Origin: Longimicrobiales bacterium
GTDB taxonomy: Bacteria > Gemmatimonadota > Gemmatimonadetes > Longimicrobiales > Gaopeijiaceae
DNA length: 64,000 nt
Reading direction: 5' to 3'
NCBI GenBank assembly: GCA_028284495.1
Contig: JANQRP010000002.1
Span: forward strand, 124,001 to 188,000
Of the stretch, positions 26,701 to 35,706 are shown piece after piece (the stretch's first letter is position 1; every line of letters starts with the position of its first letter). The position numbers and the translations under genes were made by a program. The notes under the pieces were generated by a model, which had not been told where the DNA came from, ran no database searches, and was given only the letters and a program-made list of their open reading frames with translations.

Positions 26701-28488
26701 ATGGCAATCTGGACCTTCATTCGGAGCTTCGCGGCTCGGCGCGTGCTGGAGACCGGCCGACGCCCGCTGGCGATTCGCCAGCCGGTGGCGCCGTGGGCGC
26801 GCCGGGCGAGCCACACGCTGAGCACGCCGTGGCTGCTGGGCATCTCGACGCTGGCCGTGCTCGTCGCCGGCCCGACCGTGTCCCTCCACGCGCAGAGCAC
26901 CCCCACTCCGCCACTCTTCGACAACCTCGGCGATCATCACTGGGACGTGACCACCGCGTCGGACGAGGCGCAGGCCTACTTCGATCAGGGGCTCCGCCTC
27001 TACTACGCCTTCAACCACGAGGAGGCCGCGCGGGCGTTCGCGCACGCGCGGGTGCTCGACCCGAGCTGCGCCATGTGCGCGTGGGGCGAGGCGATGACGT
27101 ACGGCCCGAACATCAACCTCCCGATGACGGACGAGGCGTGGGGGCAGGCCGTGCGCGCGCTCCATGCGGCGCAGGCGGCGCTGGACGACGAGACGGCGGC
27201 GGAGCGCGCGCTGATCGAGGCGACGCGCGCGCGCTTCCTGCCCATGGCGGTAGAGCCCGGCGCCGACCGCGCCGCACAGGACCGGGCGTGGATCGACGCG
27301 CTCGCCCCGCTCGTCGAGCGCTGGCCCGGCAATCACGAGCTGGCCGTCCTCTGGGGTGAGGCGGTCATGACCGCGCGCCCCTGGGACTACTGGACCGAGG
27401 AGGGCGAGCCGCGCGAGGGGATCGCCGAGGCGCTGGCCCGCTTCGAGCGCGTGATCGAGGCCGATCCGAAGCACCCCGGCGCATGCCACTTCTACATCCA
27501 CGCAGTCGAGAAGCTCTACCCCGAGCGGGGCGTGGCCTGCGCCGAGCGCCTCGCGTCGCTGATGCCGGGTGCCGGCCATCTTGTGCACATGCCCGGGCAC
27601 ATCTACATCCGCGTCGGGCGCTACAACGACGCGATCCGTGTGAACGAGCACGCGGTGCACGCCGACGCCACCTACATCCAGGACGCGCGCCCCGGAATGG
27701 GCGTGTACGTCGGTGGCTACGTGCCCCACAACTACGACTTCCTCGCCTTCGCGGCGGCGATGTCGGGCCGAAGCGAGCAGACCCTCGAAGCAGCGTACGC
27801 CGTGCGCGAGGGTGTCCCGACGGACATGCTCATGAGCGGCGAGCTGCCGTTCCTCCAGAACTTCCTGGCGCGGCCGTGGCAGTTCCTGGTGCGTTTCGGG
27901 CGGTGGGACGCGATGCTCGCGGAAGAGGCACCCAGCGAGGCGCTTCCGCACGCGCGCTTCATGTACCACTACGCGCGGGGCCGCGCGCTGATCGGTACCG
28001 GACGGATCGACGAGGCCCGCGCCGAGCTCGAGGCACTCCGCGGCGTGCGAGCGTCGGGCAATCTCGACGACCTCGGCATGGAGTTCAACGCCTCCACGGA
28101 CCTGGCCGCGATCGCGGACGGCGTGCTGGCCGGGTGGCTGCACATGGCCGAGGGCGAGACCGAGCAGGCTCTCGCCGCCTTCCGCTCCGCCGTCGCCACC
28201 GAGGACTCGCTGCTCTACGGCGAGCCGCCCGAGTGGAGCATCTCGGCGCGCCACGATCTCGGGGCGGCGCTCCTCCGGCTTGAGCTGTACGAGGAGGCCG
28301 CCGAGACGTACCGGCGGGACCTCGAGGTCTTCCGTGAGAACGGCTGGGCGCTGATCGGCCTGGCCAGCGCGCTCGAGGCGCAGGGGCGTTCGGCCGAGGC
28401 GGCCGAGGCGCGGGCGCGGTTCGACAGGGCGTGGGCCGAGGCCGACCGGCCGATCGACGGGTCGGTGATCGACCCGCTGGGCCGTTGA
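26701..28488 (+). CDS. Exported tetratricopeptide-repeat protein
   Basis: The 595-aa protein has a long basic N-terminus, one hydrophobic segment (about 44-62, ending VSLHAQ) consistent with a signal peptide or anchor, and then TPR-like repeats: SDEAQAYFDQGLRLYYAFNH, EEAARAFAHARVLDPSCAMC, and further repeats toward the end (ETEQALAAFRSAVATED). The motifs CHFYIHAVE and HMPGHIYIRVGRYNDAI are characteristic of a TPR family seen in environmental bacteria, function unknown. The ATG has GGAG with 6-bp spacing. TetR operators directly upstream suggest ligand-controlled expression. Confidence 0.85.
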   Translation: MAIWTFIRSFAARRVLETGRRPLAIRQPVAPWARRASHTLSTPWLLGISTLAVLVAGPTVSLHAQSTPTPPLFDNLGDHHWDVTTASDEAQAYFDQGLRLYYAFNHEEAARAFAHARVLDPSCAMCAWGEAMTYGPNINLPMTDEAWGQAVRALHAAQAALDDETAAERALIEATRARFLPMAVEPGADRAAQDRAWIDALAPLVERWPGNHELAVLWGEAVMTARPWDYWTEEGEPREGIAEALARFERVIEADPKHPGACHFYIHAVEKLYPERGVACAERLASLMPGAGHLVHMPGHIYIRVGRYNDAIRVNEHAVHADATYIQDARPGMGVYVGGYVPHNYDFLAFAAAMSGRSEQTLEAAYAVREGVPTDMLMSGELPFLQNFLARPWQFLVRFGRWDAMLAEEAPSEALPHARFMYHYARGRALIGTGRIDEARAELEALRGVRASGNLDDLGMEFNASTDLAAIADGVLAGWLHMAEGETEQALAAFRSAVATEDSLLYGEPPEWSISARHDLGAALLRLELYEEAAETYRRDLEVFRENGWALIGLASALEAQGRSAEAAEARARFDRAWAEADRPIDGSVIDPLGR

Positions 28489-29432
28489 CGCGGCCACCCG
28501 CGCGCCGCGGGCGGATCGGCTCGGCGGCCGTCGGCATCCTCGTGATGCTGGCGGCCGCCTGCTCCGGCAGCGACCAGCCCACCGGGCCGATCGACGACGT
28601 CCCCGGTGATTCCCTGCCCGTCGTCTACACCCTCCCCGTGGTGGTGCACGTCGTCCACAACGGCGAACCGGTGGGCGCCGGCACCAACCTCTCCGACGAA
28701 CGGATCGCCGCGCAGATCCGGATCCTCAACGAGGACTTCCGTCGGAAGCCCGGCACCCCCGGGTTCAACGACGATCCGGTCGGCGCGGATGCCCGGATCG
28801 AGTTCGTGCTGGCGTCGCGCGCGCCGGGTGGAGCGCCGACGTCCGGCGTCCGGCGGATCGATGCGTCGGCGACCGCGAACCCGGTGCCGCAGAACGACCT
28901 CTTCCCGTACTACGCGCACTACGGCTACTGGGACCCGGCGCGGTACGTGAACGTGTGGACGATGCCGCTGCCGGAAACCGCGCAGAACATCGTGCTCGGG
29001 TTCGCGACGGGACCCCAGACGCACCTGCCGGGCTCGGACCTGCTGCTGGACGGCGAGCCGATCCAGCCGGAGGGGATCCTCGTGAACGCCGCACACTTCG
29101 GTCCCAGCTCCATCCCTTCTCCCTTCAACCGGGGTCGGACGCTCACGCACGAGATGGGGCACTACCTCGGCCTGCTCCACCTCTGGGGCGGACGCGACTG
29201 CGCGGACAACGACTTCGTGGCGGACACCCCGCCCGTCATGTCGCCGATCATCTCGTGCGTGCCACGGGTGGGATGCTCCGGACTACCCACCCAGACCGCG
29301 AACTACATGACCTTCGCGGACGACGGCTGCATGAACCTCTTCACCGAGGGTCAGGTCGAGCGCATGCGGGAGGTGATCGAGACGAGCCCGCGCCGGATGG
29401 GGCTGCCGACCTCGCCCGGACTGGGGGGCTGA
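28485..29432 (+). CDS. M43-type zinc metalloprotease lipoprotein
   Basis: The 315-aa protein has a lipobox (LVMLAAAC) and the pappalysin/cytophagalysin (M43) signature HEMGHYLGLLH at residues 222-232, where three His bind zinc and Glu is the base; the Met-turn is NYMTFADDGCM. DFRRKPGTPGF is also typical of this family. It would act as an extracytoplasmic protease. The most consistent start is a TTG at 28485 that overlaps the TPR stop (TTGA) and yields a proper signal peptide; ATG 28431 would lie within the upstream gene. Confidence 0.85.
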   Translation: MTRPPARRGRIGSAAVGILVMLAAACSGSDQPTGPIDDVPGDSLPVVYTLPVVVHVVHNGEPVGAGTNLSDERIAAQIRILNEDFRRKPGTPGFNDDPVGADARIEFVLASRAPGGAPTSGVRRIDASATANPVPQNDLFPYYAHYGYWDPARYVNVWTMPLPETAQNIVLGFATGPQTHLPGSDLLLDGEPIQPEGILVNAAHFGPSSIPSPFNRGRTLTHEMGHYLGLLHLWGGRDCADNDFVADTPPVMSPIISCVPRVGCSGLPTQTANYMTFADDGCMNLFTEGQVERMREVIETSPRRMGLPTSPGLGG

Positions 29433-29452
29433 GCGGGGCGGCACGGTTGCCT

Positions 29453-29479
29453 ATCGAAAGTGACAATGTCATTTTCGAT
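29453..29479. promoter_or_regulatory. 27-bp near-perfect dyad abutting the PadR start codon
   Basis: The arms ATCGAAA-N-TGACA and TGTCA-N-TTTCGAT around a single central base form a dyad of 27 bp, broken only at positions 8, 14 and 20. It ends 2 bp before the ATG at 29482, leaving no room for a ribosome binding site. It is probably the PadR operator and overlaps the presumed transcription start. Confidence 0.7.
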
Positions 29480-29481
29480 GC

Positions 29482-29787
29482 ATGACGATCGGTGATCTCC
29501 AGAACCTGACCCTGCTCGCGGTCGCCCGCCTCGAGGGCGAGGCGGTGTCGAAGCGCATCCGCGACGAACTCGAAGAGGTCGCCGGGCGGTCCGTGTCGGT
29601 GTCGACCGTGTTCGTGACGCTGACCCGTCTCGAGGATCAGGGGCTCCTGCGATCCGGGAAGGGGGAGGCGCCCGCGAGGGGCGGACGACGGATGCGGCTC
29701 TTCGAGTTGACGGATGCCGGATGGGTCGCGATCCGCGAGGCACGCGCCGCCTCCGACCGGCTCTGGGAAGGGCTGGAGCCGTCGTGA
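29482..29787 (+). CDS. PadR-family transcriptional regulator (ADOP unit 2)
   Basis: The 101-aa winged-helix protein (LTLLAVARLEGEAVSKRIRDE, VSVSTVFVTLTRLEDQGLL, RRMRLFELTDAGWVAI) is a compact PadR. No Shine-Dalgarno sequence is visible before the ATG, and a 27-bp dyad ends 2 bp upstream, so the mRNA may be leaderless. Its stop overlaps the GTG start of the ADOP permease, indicating coupled translation and autoregulation of the pair. Confidence 0.9.
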   Translation: MTIGDLQNLTLLAVARLEGEAVSKRIRDELEEVAGRSVSVSTVFVTLTRLEDQGLLRSGKGEAPARGGRRMRLFELTDAGWVAIREARAASDRLWEGLEPS

Positions 29788-32522
29788 GGCGCCTCGCTCG
29801 GGCCCTGCTCTCCGCGATGCTGCCGCCCGGCGACGACTGGGCGGCGGAGTTCGTCGCGACGCTCGACGAGGAGGCCGACGAGCGCGCCGCTCGAGGCGGG
29901 GAATGGTCGGCCGGACTCTGGTACGGACGGCAGCTCCTGCGCCCGTCCACGCTGCGGTTCGTGGCGCGGGTGCGCCGACGCGCACGCGGGGCGACGGGTA
30001 GCGCCACGCCGGGTGCCGCGCCCCACGCCGCGTCCGGTGCGGCATCGGGGACACCGCCCCGCTCCGCCTCGGGGCCACTGCAAGCCCTCGCGGAGGTGAC
30101 CATCGATGCCGGTCGGGACGTCCGGCACGCGGCGCGCTCACTCCGGCGGGACCCCCGCGTGACGCTCTTCGTCGGGGCGACCCTCGCGGTCGGGATCGGT
30201 GGCGTGACCGCCCTCCACGACGTGGCGGACCGGCTGTTCCTGTCGGGCCCGCCCCACGTCGAGCGCCCGGACGAACTCGTGCGGCTCTACCTCGAGGTGC
30301 CGGACCCGCGCGGTACCCGTACCTCGCCATTGATCCCGTACGCGACCGCGCTCGCCATCGACCAGCGGGTCACCTCCTTCCGCGCCGCGACGCTCCACCG
30401 GGGCGAAGCCACGCTGGTACGGACGGGAGCCCGCACCGAGCCGGCGTCCGTGTCCTTCACCGATCTGGACTACTTCCGGGTGCTCCGGGCTCGGCCCGAG
30501 TCCGGGCGCGCGTACGGCCCGGCCGACGAAGCCGACCGCGCCGTGGCGGTCGTGTCCGCCGGTTTCGCGCGGGAACGCGGCGGGCTGGACGTCGGAGGCG
30601 CGATCGAGGTCGGCGATCGCGCCCTCACGATCGTCGGCGTGGCCCCGCACGGGTTCGCGGGGGCGGGCGTCGAACGCATCGACGTGTGGACGCCGCTCGA
30701 CCTCGACGCTGCCGGCTCCCGGAACTGGCGGGTCGTCGCCCGGCTGCCGGAGGGACGCACGCCGGACGTCGTGCAGGCCGAGGCGCAGGCCGTGCATCTG
30801 ACGCAGGACCCGGGTCGGTTCTTCCAGTGGGCGCGGGAGGGCGAGATCGGCGTCGCCGGCCTGGAGCGGGACCTCGAGGGCAATCGCACGATGGAGCGGT
30901 CGATCGCGCTCCTGCTTCTGTCGGTGGTCGCACTCGTCCTCGTGGTCGCGTGGGTCAACGTGCTGAACCTCCTGCTGGCGCGGCTGGTGCGCAGGCGGCA
31001 GGAGCTGGGCGTGCGCGTCGCGCTGGGCATCGGGCGACTGCGCCTCGCGCGGCAGCTGCTGCTCGAGACCGGGCTGCTCGGCGTGCTCGGCGCGCTGCTC
31101 GCCCTCCCTATCGCCTGGGGCGCCGGCCGGCTCGTGCGCGGCGTGCTTCTGCCCGACGTTGCCTGGGCGGACGGCGCCGTCGGCGGCGACGACGTGCTTC
31201 TCGCGCTCGGCATCGGCGCGGTGACCGCGGTGCTGCTCGGGGCGCTCGTCTTTCCGGCGATCCGGCGCCCCGCATCGATGTCCCTGCTGGGCACCGGCAG
31301 AGCCACCGCCGGCGGCTCGACGCTCCGCCTGCAGCGGGCCCTCGCGACGGCCCAGGTGGCGATGTCGACGGGCCTCCTGCTGTGCGCCGCGCTCTTCGCC
31401 CGGAGCTTCTGGGCCATGAAAGGCACCGACCTCGGCGTGGATGCCGACCGCGTCTACACCGTCGATCTGCGGGCGCTCGACCGGGACATCTGGTCCTCGA
31501 ACCAGGCCGACTCGGTGCACGTACGAGCGCTCGAGCGCGTGCGCGAGGCCGACCCGACGACCCGGTGGGCGCTCACCGTCGGCCTGCCGCTGGCCGCCAG
31601 CTTCAGCATCAGCGTTCACGTGGCGGAACGGGACTCGATTCCCGTGCTGCCCGGCGGAGGTCCGTTCGTGTCGATGGTGTCGGACGGCTACTTCGCCACC
31701 ACGGGCACGCGGCTCGTCCAGGGGCGCGACCTCGCCCCCGACGCGGCCGAACTCGGCCTCCGCGAGATCGTCATCGGTGCCTCGACCGTCGACGCGCTCT
31801 GGCCTGGCGAGGACGCCCTCGACCGGTGCATCCGGATCGACGGGCCCGACACCCCGTGCTGGACGGTGGTCGGCGTCGCCGAGGACGTGAACCGGCAGGG
31901 CTACCGCGAGCCGCCATCGATCCAGATCTACGTGCCGCTCGGGGCGACGCCGCAGTTCGGGGGCGCCACCCTCCTCGCCCGACCGGGGGTCGGCGGCCCG
32001 GGCGTACGCCGGCTCGGGGGAGGGATCTCGGCCACGGCCCGCGCCGAGCTGATCGCGAGTGATCCGCGCGTCGACTTCGTCGAAGTCCGGCGGCTCGACA
32101 GCCTTCTTTCGGCGGAGATCCGGCCCTGGCGGCTCGGCGCGACCATGCTCTCCCTCGCCGCGGGACTCGCGGTGGCCATCTCGCTGGCCGGCGTCCTCGC
32201 CGTGCTCAGCTACCTCGTGGCACAGCGCCGGCGGGAGATCGGGGTGCGGCTCGCGCTCGGGGCCGGGCGGGACGCGATCCGGTCGCTCGTGCTGCGGCAG
32301 GGGCTCTGGACGGGCGCGATCGGAGCCGCGCTCGGGATCGCCGCGGTTCTCCTCTCGGCGCGATGGATCGGGCCACTGCTGTTCGAGACGCGCGTGCTCG
32401 ACCCCCTGCTGCTGCTCGGAGTGGGCGCCGGCGTCGCCGGAGTGTCCACCCTGGCATGCCTGTCCCCGGCGCGGAGCGCTACCCGGATCGATCCCGTCGA
32501 GACGCTTCGGGCGAGCGACTGA
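29784..32522 (+). CDS. ADOP-type ABC transporter permease 2
   Basis: The 912-aa protein starts at a GTG overlapping the PadR stop. The N-terminal 100 residues are soluble and Ala/Arg-rich (unlike unit 1), helix 1 is near 125-145 (LFVGATLAVGIGGVTALHDVAD), followed by a MacB-like periplasmic domain, an FtsX group (about 370-500 with LLLARLVRRRQELGVRVALG), a second periplasmic domain and a final FtsX group (AQRRREIGVRLALGAGRDAI). No ATPase gene is adjacent. The transported substrate is unknown. Confidence 0.92.
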   Translation: MRRLARALLSAMLPPGDDWAAEFVATLDEEADERAARGGEWSAGLWYGRQLLRPSTLRFVARVRRRARGATGSATPGAAPHAASGAASGTPPRSASGPLQALAEVTIDAGRDVRHAARSLRRDPRVTLFVGATLAVGIGGVTALHDVADRLFLSGPPHVERPDELVRLYLEVPDPRGTRTSPLIPYATALAIDQRVTSFRAATLHRGEATLVRTGARTEPASVSFTDLDYFRVLRARPESGRAYGPADEADRAVAVVSAGFARERGGLDVGGAIEVGDRALTIVGVAPHGFAGAGVERIDVWTPLDLDAAGSRNWRVVARLPEGRTPDVVQAEAQAVHLTQDPGRFFQWAREGEIGVAGLERDLEGNRTMERSIALLLLSVVALVLVVAWVNVLNLLLARLVRRRQELGVRVALGIGRLRLARQLLLETGLLGVLGALLALPIAWGAGRLVRGVLLPDVAWADGAVGGDDVLLALGIGAVTAVLLGALVFPAIRRPASMSLLGTGRATAGGSTLRLQRALATAQVAMSTGLLLCAALFARSFWAMKGTDLGVDADRVYTVDLRALDRDIWSSNQADSVHVRALERVREADPTTRWALTVGLPLAASFSISVHVAERDSIPVLPGGGPFVSMVSDGYFATTGTRLVQGRDLAPDAAELGLREIVIGASTVDALWPGEDALDRCIRIDGPDTPCWTVVGVAEDVNRQGYREPPSIQIYVPLGATPQFGGATLLARPGVGGPGVRRLGGGISATARAELIASDPRVDFVEVRRLDSLLSAEIRPWRLGATMLSLAAGLAVAISLAGVLAVLSYLVAQRRREIGVRLALGAGRDAIRSLVLRQGLWTGAIGAALGIAAVLLSARWIGPLLFETRVLDPLLLLGVGAGVAGVSTLACLSPARSATRIDPVETLRASD

Positions 32523-32540
32523 CGCCTCGGGCGGCTGCGC

Positions 32541-33770
32541 TCAACCGCCCGCCGTCCAGTCGTAGCCGTAGTGCGTGAGGAGGAACGCCTCCAGCACCTC
32601 CACCAGCTCGGCCACGTAGGCCGCGCGCGTCTCGGGCGTCTCGCGCAGCCCGTCGAACTGGTGCTCGAACTGCACACCGCTGACGCCGCCGCCGGCGCGG
32701 GAACCGTGCCGCTCGGTGTTGTAGCCGCCGGTGAAGTACGGGTTGCCGCCGGGGTCCGGATCGCTCGGGCTCGGAACCGATCGGTAGCCGCGCGCCTCCA
32801 GCAGACCGCCGAGCGACGAAGGTCCCCGGATCAGCTCGGCGAACGAGACATTCACATCCGCCGCCAGCTGGCGCACCGAGCTCTTCTCGACCCGTCCACC
32901 CTGATCGAGGAAGGCGTCGGGCACTTCCAGGTCGGACGACGTCAGGCGGTACCCCAGCTCGACGCGGTCGATGGGATGCCCGTGCCCGTGCATGTCGATG
33001 TAGAGTCCCTTCTCGAACTCGGCCTCGACCGCTGCCGAGGCCTCGTCGATGAAGCCCTGGAATTCGCGCCACGCCTGCTCCGCGAACGGATCACCCTGCG
33101 CGGCTTCCACGATTTCGCGGTTCGGGTCGAGCTTGCGACGGTGCAGCCGTGAGATGATCACGTACGGGCGGCGACCCGTGCGGACCTCGATGGCGTCCGC
33201 GAGCTCGCGGGTGAGCTCCTGCGTGCGCCGGTCCTGCGCCGTCACCCCGAAGGTCCGCTCGGGCACCTCGTCCGGCAGCAGGTAGCCCCCGTGCGGCGCC
33301 GAGAGGATCAACGGGAGGTCGCCCGGCTCGTACTCGGCGTAGTCCCGCCGCCCGTAGTAGACGATGCCGGGTTCGAACGGGCCCGTGTTCGGGTCGACGT
33401 AGACCTCGACCGAGGCGCTCGCGTTCGCGGACCCGGAGGAGACGCGGATCCGGGTCGCCCCCTCCGCGAGCCCCGTCACCCGCACACCGGACGCCTCGAC
33501 CCGGGCGATCGACGGGTCGTCGACCGTCCACGTGAGGTCCGCCTCGTTCACGACCTCGCCCGCGGCGTCGAACGCGGTGACCCGGAGCGCCGTGCCCTCG
33601 CCGACGCCGACCAGCAGATACGCCTCCCGCTCGATCTGGAGAAAGGTGACCCCGCCCGCCGGACCGGCTCCGCCGTCGGAGCCGCAACCGAGGGCGACGA
33701 GGCATGCGGCCGCCAGCGCCACCCGGGCGGGCGCAAGAGAGTTTTTGCGACACCGGACACGTCGACTCAT
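32541..33770 (-). CDS. Lipoprotein with Ig-like and N-formylglutamate amidohydrolase-like domains
   Basis: The 409-aa protein has a lipobox (AACLVALGCG), a BIG2-like Ig domain (about 30-115; TWTVDDPSIARVEASGVRVT, VTGLAEGATRIRVSSG) and a C-terminal domain resembling N-formylglutamate amidohydrolase: LILSAPHGGYLLP, VIISRLHRRKLDPNRE, GLYIDMHGHGH and a late TGGYNTERHG. Metal-binding and catalytic residues of that family are therefore present. Secretion of such an enzyme is unusual, and the substrate may be a peptide or other amide. The start ATG has GGAGGA with 5-bp spacing. Confidence 0.8.
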   Translation of the reverse strand: MSRRVRCRKNSLAPARVALAAACLVALGCGSDGGAGPAGGVTFLQIEREAYLLVGVGEGTALRVTAFDAAGEVVNEADLTWTVDDPSIARVEASGVRVTGLAEGATRIRVSSGSANASASVEVYVDPNTGPFEPGIVYYGRRDYAEYEPGDLPLILSAPHGGYLLPDEVPERTFGVTAQDRRTQELTRELADAIEVRTGRRPYVIISRLHRRKLDPNREIVEAAQGDPFAEQAWREFQGFIDEASAAVEAEFEKGLYIDMHGHGHPIDRVELGYRLTSSDLEVPDAFLDQGGRVEKSSVRQLAADVNVSFAELIRGPSSLGGLLEARGYRSVPSPSDPDPGGNPYFTGGYNTERHGSRAGGGVSGVQFEHQFDGLRETPETRAAYVAELVEVLEAFLLTHYGYDWTAGG

Positions 33771-33950
33771 TGGCTCCTCCACCGACCGGCGGCCCGCGCG
33801 ATTCGGACCCGGGTCGCGTCCCCTGGGGTGCACGACCCCGTGCTACCAATCTGGTGGGCTCGCGGCGTTCTGCGCGAGTCGGATCGATCCGGCATGATCC
33901 GGCGCTCGACGACCCAGGCAACCGTTGACCCGCCCATGCCATCGTAGAAG

Positions 33951-33966
33951 TGTAAGGTATCATACA
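33951..33966. promoter_or_regulatory. AT-rich TGTA-N8-TACA dyad
   Basis: TGTAAGGTATCATACA, with an inner GTATCATAC dyad, lies 18 bp before the start at 33985 in the divergent region between two exported proteins. A TTGACC (33925-33930) upstream could be its -35 element. It resembles the site at 5244-5261 in beginning TGTAA and ending TACA. Confidence 0.4.
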
Positions 33967-33984
33967 TCTCTACGGAGGGGATCC

Positions 33985-34479
33985 ATGGAAAAGGCCATCG
34001 AACGGCGCTCACTCGCGCCCGCCGCACTGGTCCTGGCGTTCGTGCTGGCCCCTGCGACTGCGACCGCCCAGCCGGATCTCGTGACCGGCGTCGCGGGAGA
34101 GTGGGCGGTACGGTGGGCCTCCGGGGTCCGCACCGAAGCCGACGGATCCATCACGGTCCGGAGCAGTGAGGACGCAGTGCTGGCGCTGCGCAGTGTGGGT
34201 GACTCCGTCGCAGGCACATGGACGTTCGACTTCGAGCCCGTGGGCCGGGTGGCGTGGGACGTCGCCGGCACGTGGGACGGCGCCCGGCTCGTGCTCGAAT
34301 CCACGAAGGTCGAGTACGAGCGTCCGCCGACCGACGGACCCGGGCCCGTGACTCGTCAACGGTGGGTCGGTGCGCTGGAGAACGGATCGCTCGAAGGAGA
34401 GCTGTGGATGTGGATCACCACCGCGTCGGGTCGGGAGCTCGAATCGGGCCCGCGCCCGTGGAGCGCGCGTCGGCGCTAG
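33985..34479 (+). CDS. Small exported protein of unknown function
   Basis: The 164-aa protein has a signal peptide (LAPAALVLAFVLAPATATAQ) and then a single beta-rich domain with alternating short strands (GEWAVRWASG, SVAGTWTFDF, VAGTWDGARLVLEST, SLEGELWMW), reminiscent of small lipocalin-like secreted domains. I recognise no family. The start is secure: GGAGGGG with 5-bp spacing before ATG 33985. Its stop overlaps the convergent DinB gene by 4 bp. Confidence 0.7.
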   Translation: MEKAIERRSLAPAALVLAFVLAPATATAQPDLVTGVAGEWAVRWASGVRTEADGSITVRSSEDAVLALRSVGDSVAGTWTFDFEPVGRVAWDVAGTWDGARLVLESTKVEYERPPTDGPGPVTRQRWVGALENGSLEGELWMWITTASGRELESGPRPWSARRR

Positions 34480-34961
34480 ACGGCCTCCCCGCCCACCTGC
34501 ATCCGCCGGTGGTAGTCGATCTGCCCGAGGTGCCAGCCGAAGTGCCAGGTGAGGTGCGCCAGGAACGCCGCGCTGGAGGCGTGCTCGCCGAGCGACGCGG
34601 GGAGCCTGGCCGGATAGCCGGCGAGGAGGGTGGCGTCGTCCACCCCGCCGAGTACGTCCCGCAGGGTCGCCTGGCAGGCCCGGATGCGACGGACGATCTC
34701 GTCGCGTGGCACGTCGCGGTCGCCGAACTCGGCGTCGCGGTCGCGCACGTAGTCGGTGCCACCGAGCACGCTGCCAACGAAGTGCTCGAGGTTGCCGGCG
34801 AGGTGGAGCGCGAGCGTCCCGGGTGAGTTCCGGGTCGAGCCCGGCGTGGTCCAGAGGTCGGCCTCGTCGGGGTAGGCCTCGAGCTGGCGGATCAGCCGGT
34901 CGAGCTCGCGCACGAGGATCGAGGCGAAGGCGGGGCCGAGGCTGGATTCATGCGTGCCCAT
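34476..34961 (-). CDS. DinB/DUF664-family protein
   Basis: The 161-aa four-helix protein has the His pattern of the DinB superfamily: TLALHLAGNLEHFVG in the second helix and HLTWHFGWHLGQIDYHRR in the last. Members bind a metal through three His and include thiol S-transferases; the substrate is unknown here. ATG 34961 (MGTHESSLG) is preferred; ATG 35006 would add 15 residues. Confidence 0.85.
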   Translation of the reverse strand: MGTHESSLGPAFASILVRELDRLIRQLEAYPDEADLWTTPGSTRNSPGTLALHLAGNLEHFVGSVLGGTDYVRDRDAEFGDRDVPRDEIVRRIRACQATLRDVLGGVDDATLLAGYPARLPASLGEHASSAAFLAHLTWHFGWHLGQIDYHRRMQVGGEAV

Positions 34962-35091
34962 GGATTCGTCGTTCCGGACGGAGGTGAGGATTCGGTGAGG
35001 CGCCACACGACAATCAAGGGCGAGCGGCGGTGACGCGCACCCCCAGGCTTCCGGGCGAGTGGGGGGCCGGCGCCCCGACTCGGTCCGCGCT

Positions 35092-35535
35092 TCACGCGGC
35101 GCCCTCCGGCCGCATCGTCCAGCACACCGCCGTGCCCTCGAGCACGAGCGTCCCGTCGCCCCGCGTCACCGTGGTCCGGAGCTTCGTGATCGGCTTGTCG
35201 GCGCGGACCTCGAGTACCTCCACCTCGCCCGTGATGTCGTCGCCCGGGCGCACCGGTGCGCGGAAGTCCCAGTTCACGTTCAGGAAGACCGAGCCCGGCC
35301 CCGGGAGGTCCTCCGCGACGACGGCGTTCAGGATCGCGCTCGTCACCCCGCCCTGGACGATGATCTCGCCGAAGCGCGTTCGGCCCGCGAAGTCCGCGTC
35401 GTAGTGCAGCGGGTTCCGGTCGCCGCTGATGTCGGTGAAGCGCTCGATGTCGCCCGAGGCGACAGTGCGCGTGCGCGTGGCGCGGTCGCCGACGGCGGGG
35501 GCGCCGTCGGGCCAGGGGTCGGGGTGGTCGGCCAT
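35092..35535 (-). CDS. MaoC-like (R)-specific enoyl-CoA hydratase domain protein
   Basis: The 147-aa hotdog-fold protein has the hydratase-2 motif FTDISGDRNPLHYDADFA, with the conserved Asp and His, followed by GEIIVQGGVTSAI. Such small proteins hydrate enoyl-CoA to (R)-3-hydroxyacyl-CoA, as PhaJ does. It stands alone between the DinB gene and a small unknown gene; possible functional link to the acyl-CoA operon at 8931-17186 is inference. Confidence 0.88.
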   Translation of the reverse strand: MADHPDPWPDGAPAVGDRATRTRTVASGDIERFTDISGDRNPLHYDADFAGRTRFGEIIVQGGVTSAILNAVVAEDLPGPGSVFLNVNWDFRAPVRPGDDITGEVEVLEVRADKPITKLRTTVTRGDGTLVLEGTAVCWTMRPEGAA

Positions 35536-35706
35536 GGCCGCTCCGAGTCGGTTGGTGGACGGGAAGGCTCGAGACGGTACGTACGCGACGAGCCCGACGC
35601 GAGCGCGCCTTTCATCCCCAGCAGTCCACCCGCATTGTGGAGCGCACGGCCGGGGGAGCCTCGTTCCTCCCGCGGTTCCACGCCCCTCCCACGTCCGGAG
35701 TCCCTC

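Noticed and set aside
30138..31619. 493-aa open frame opposite ADOP permease 2
   Set aside because: Low-complexity translation antisense to a well-supported permease; no start signal or motif.
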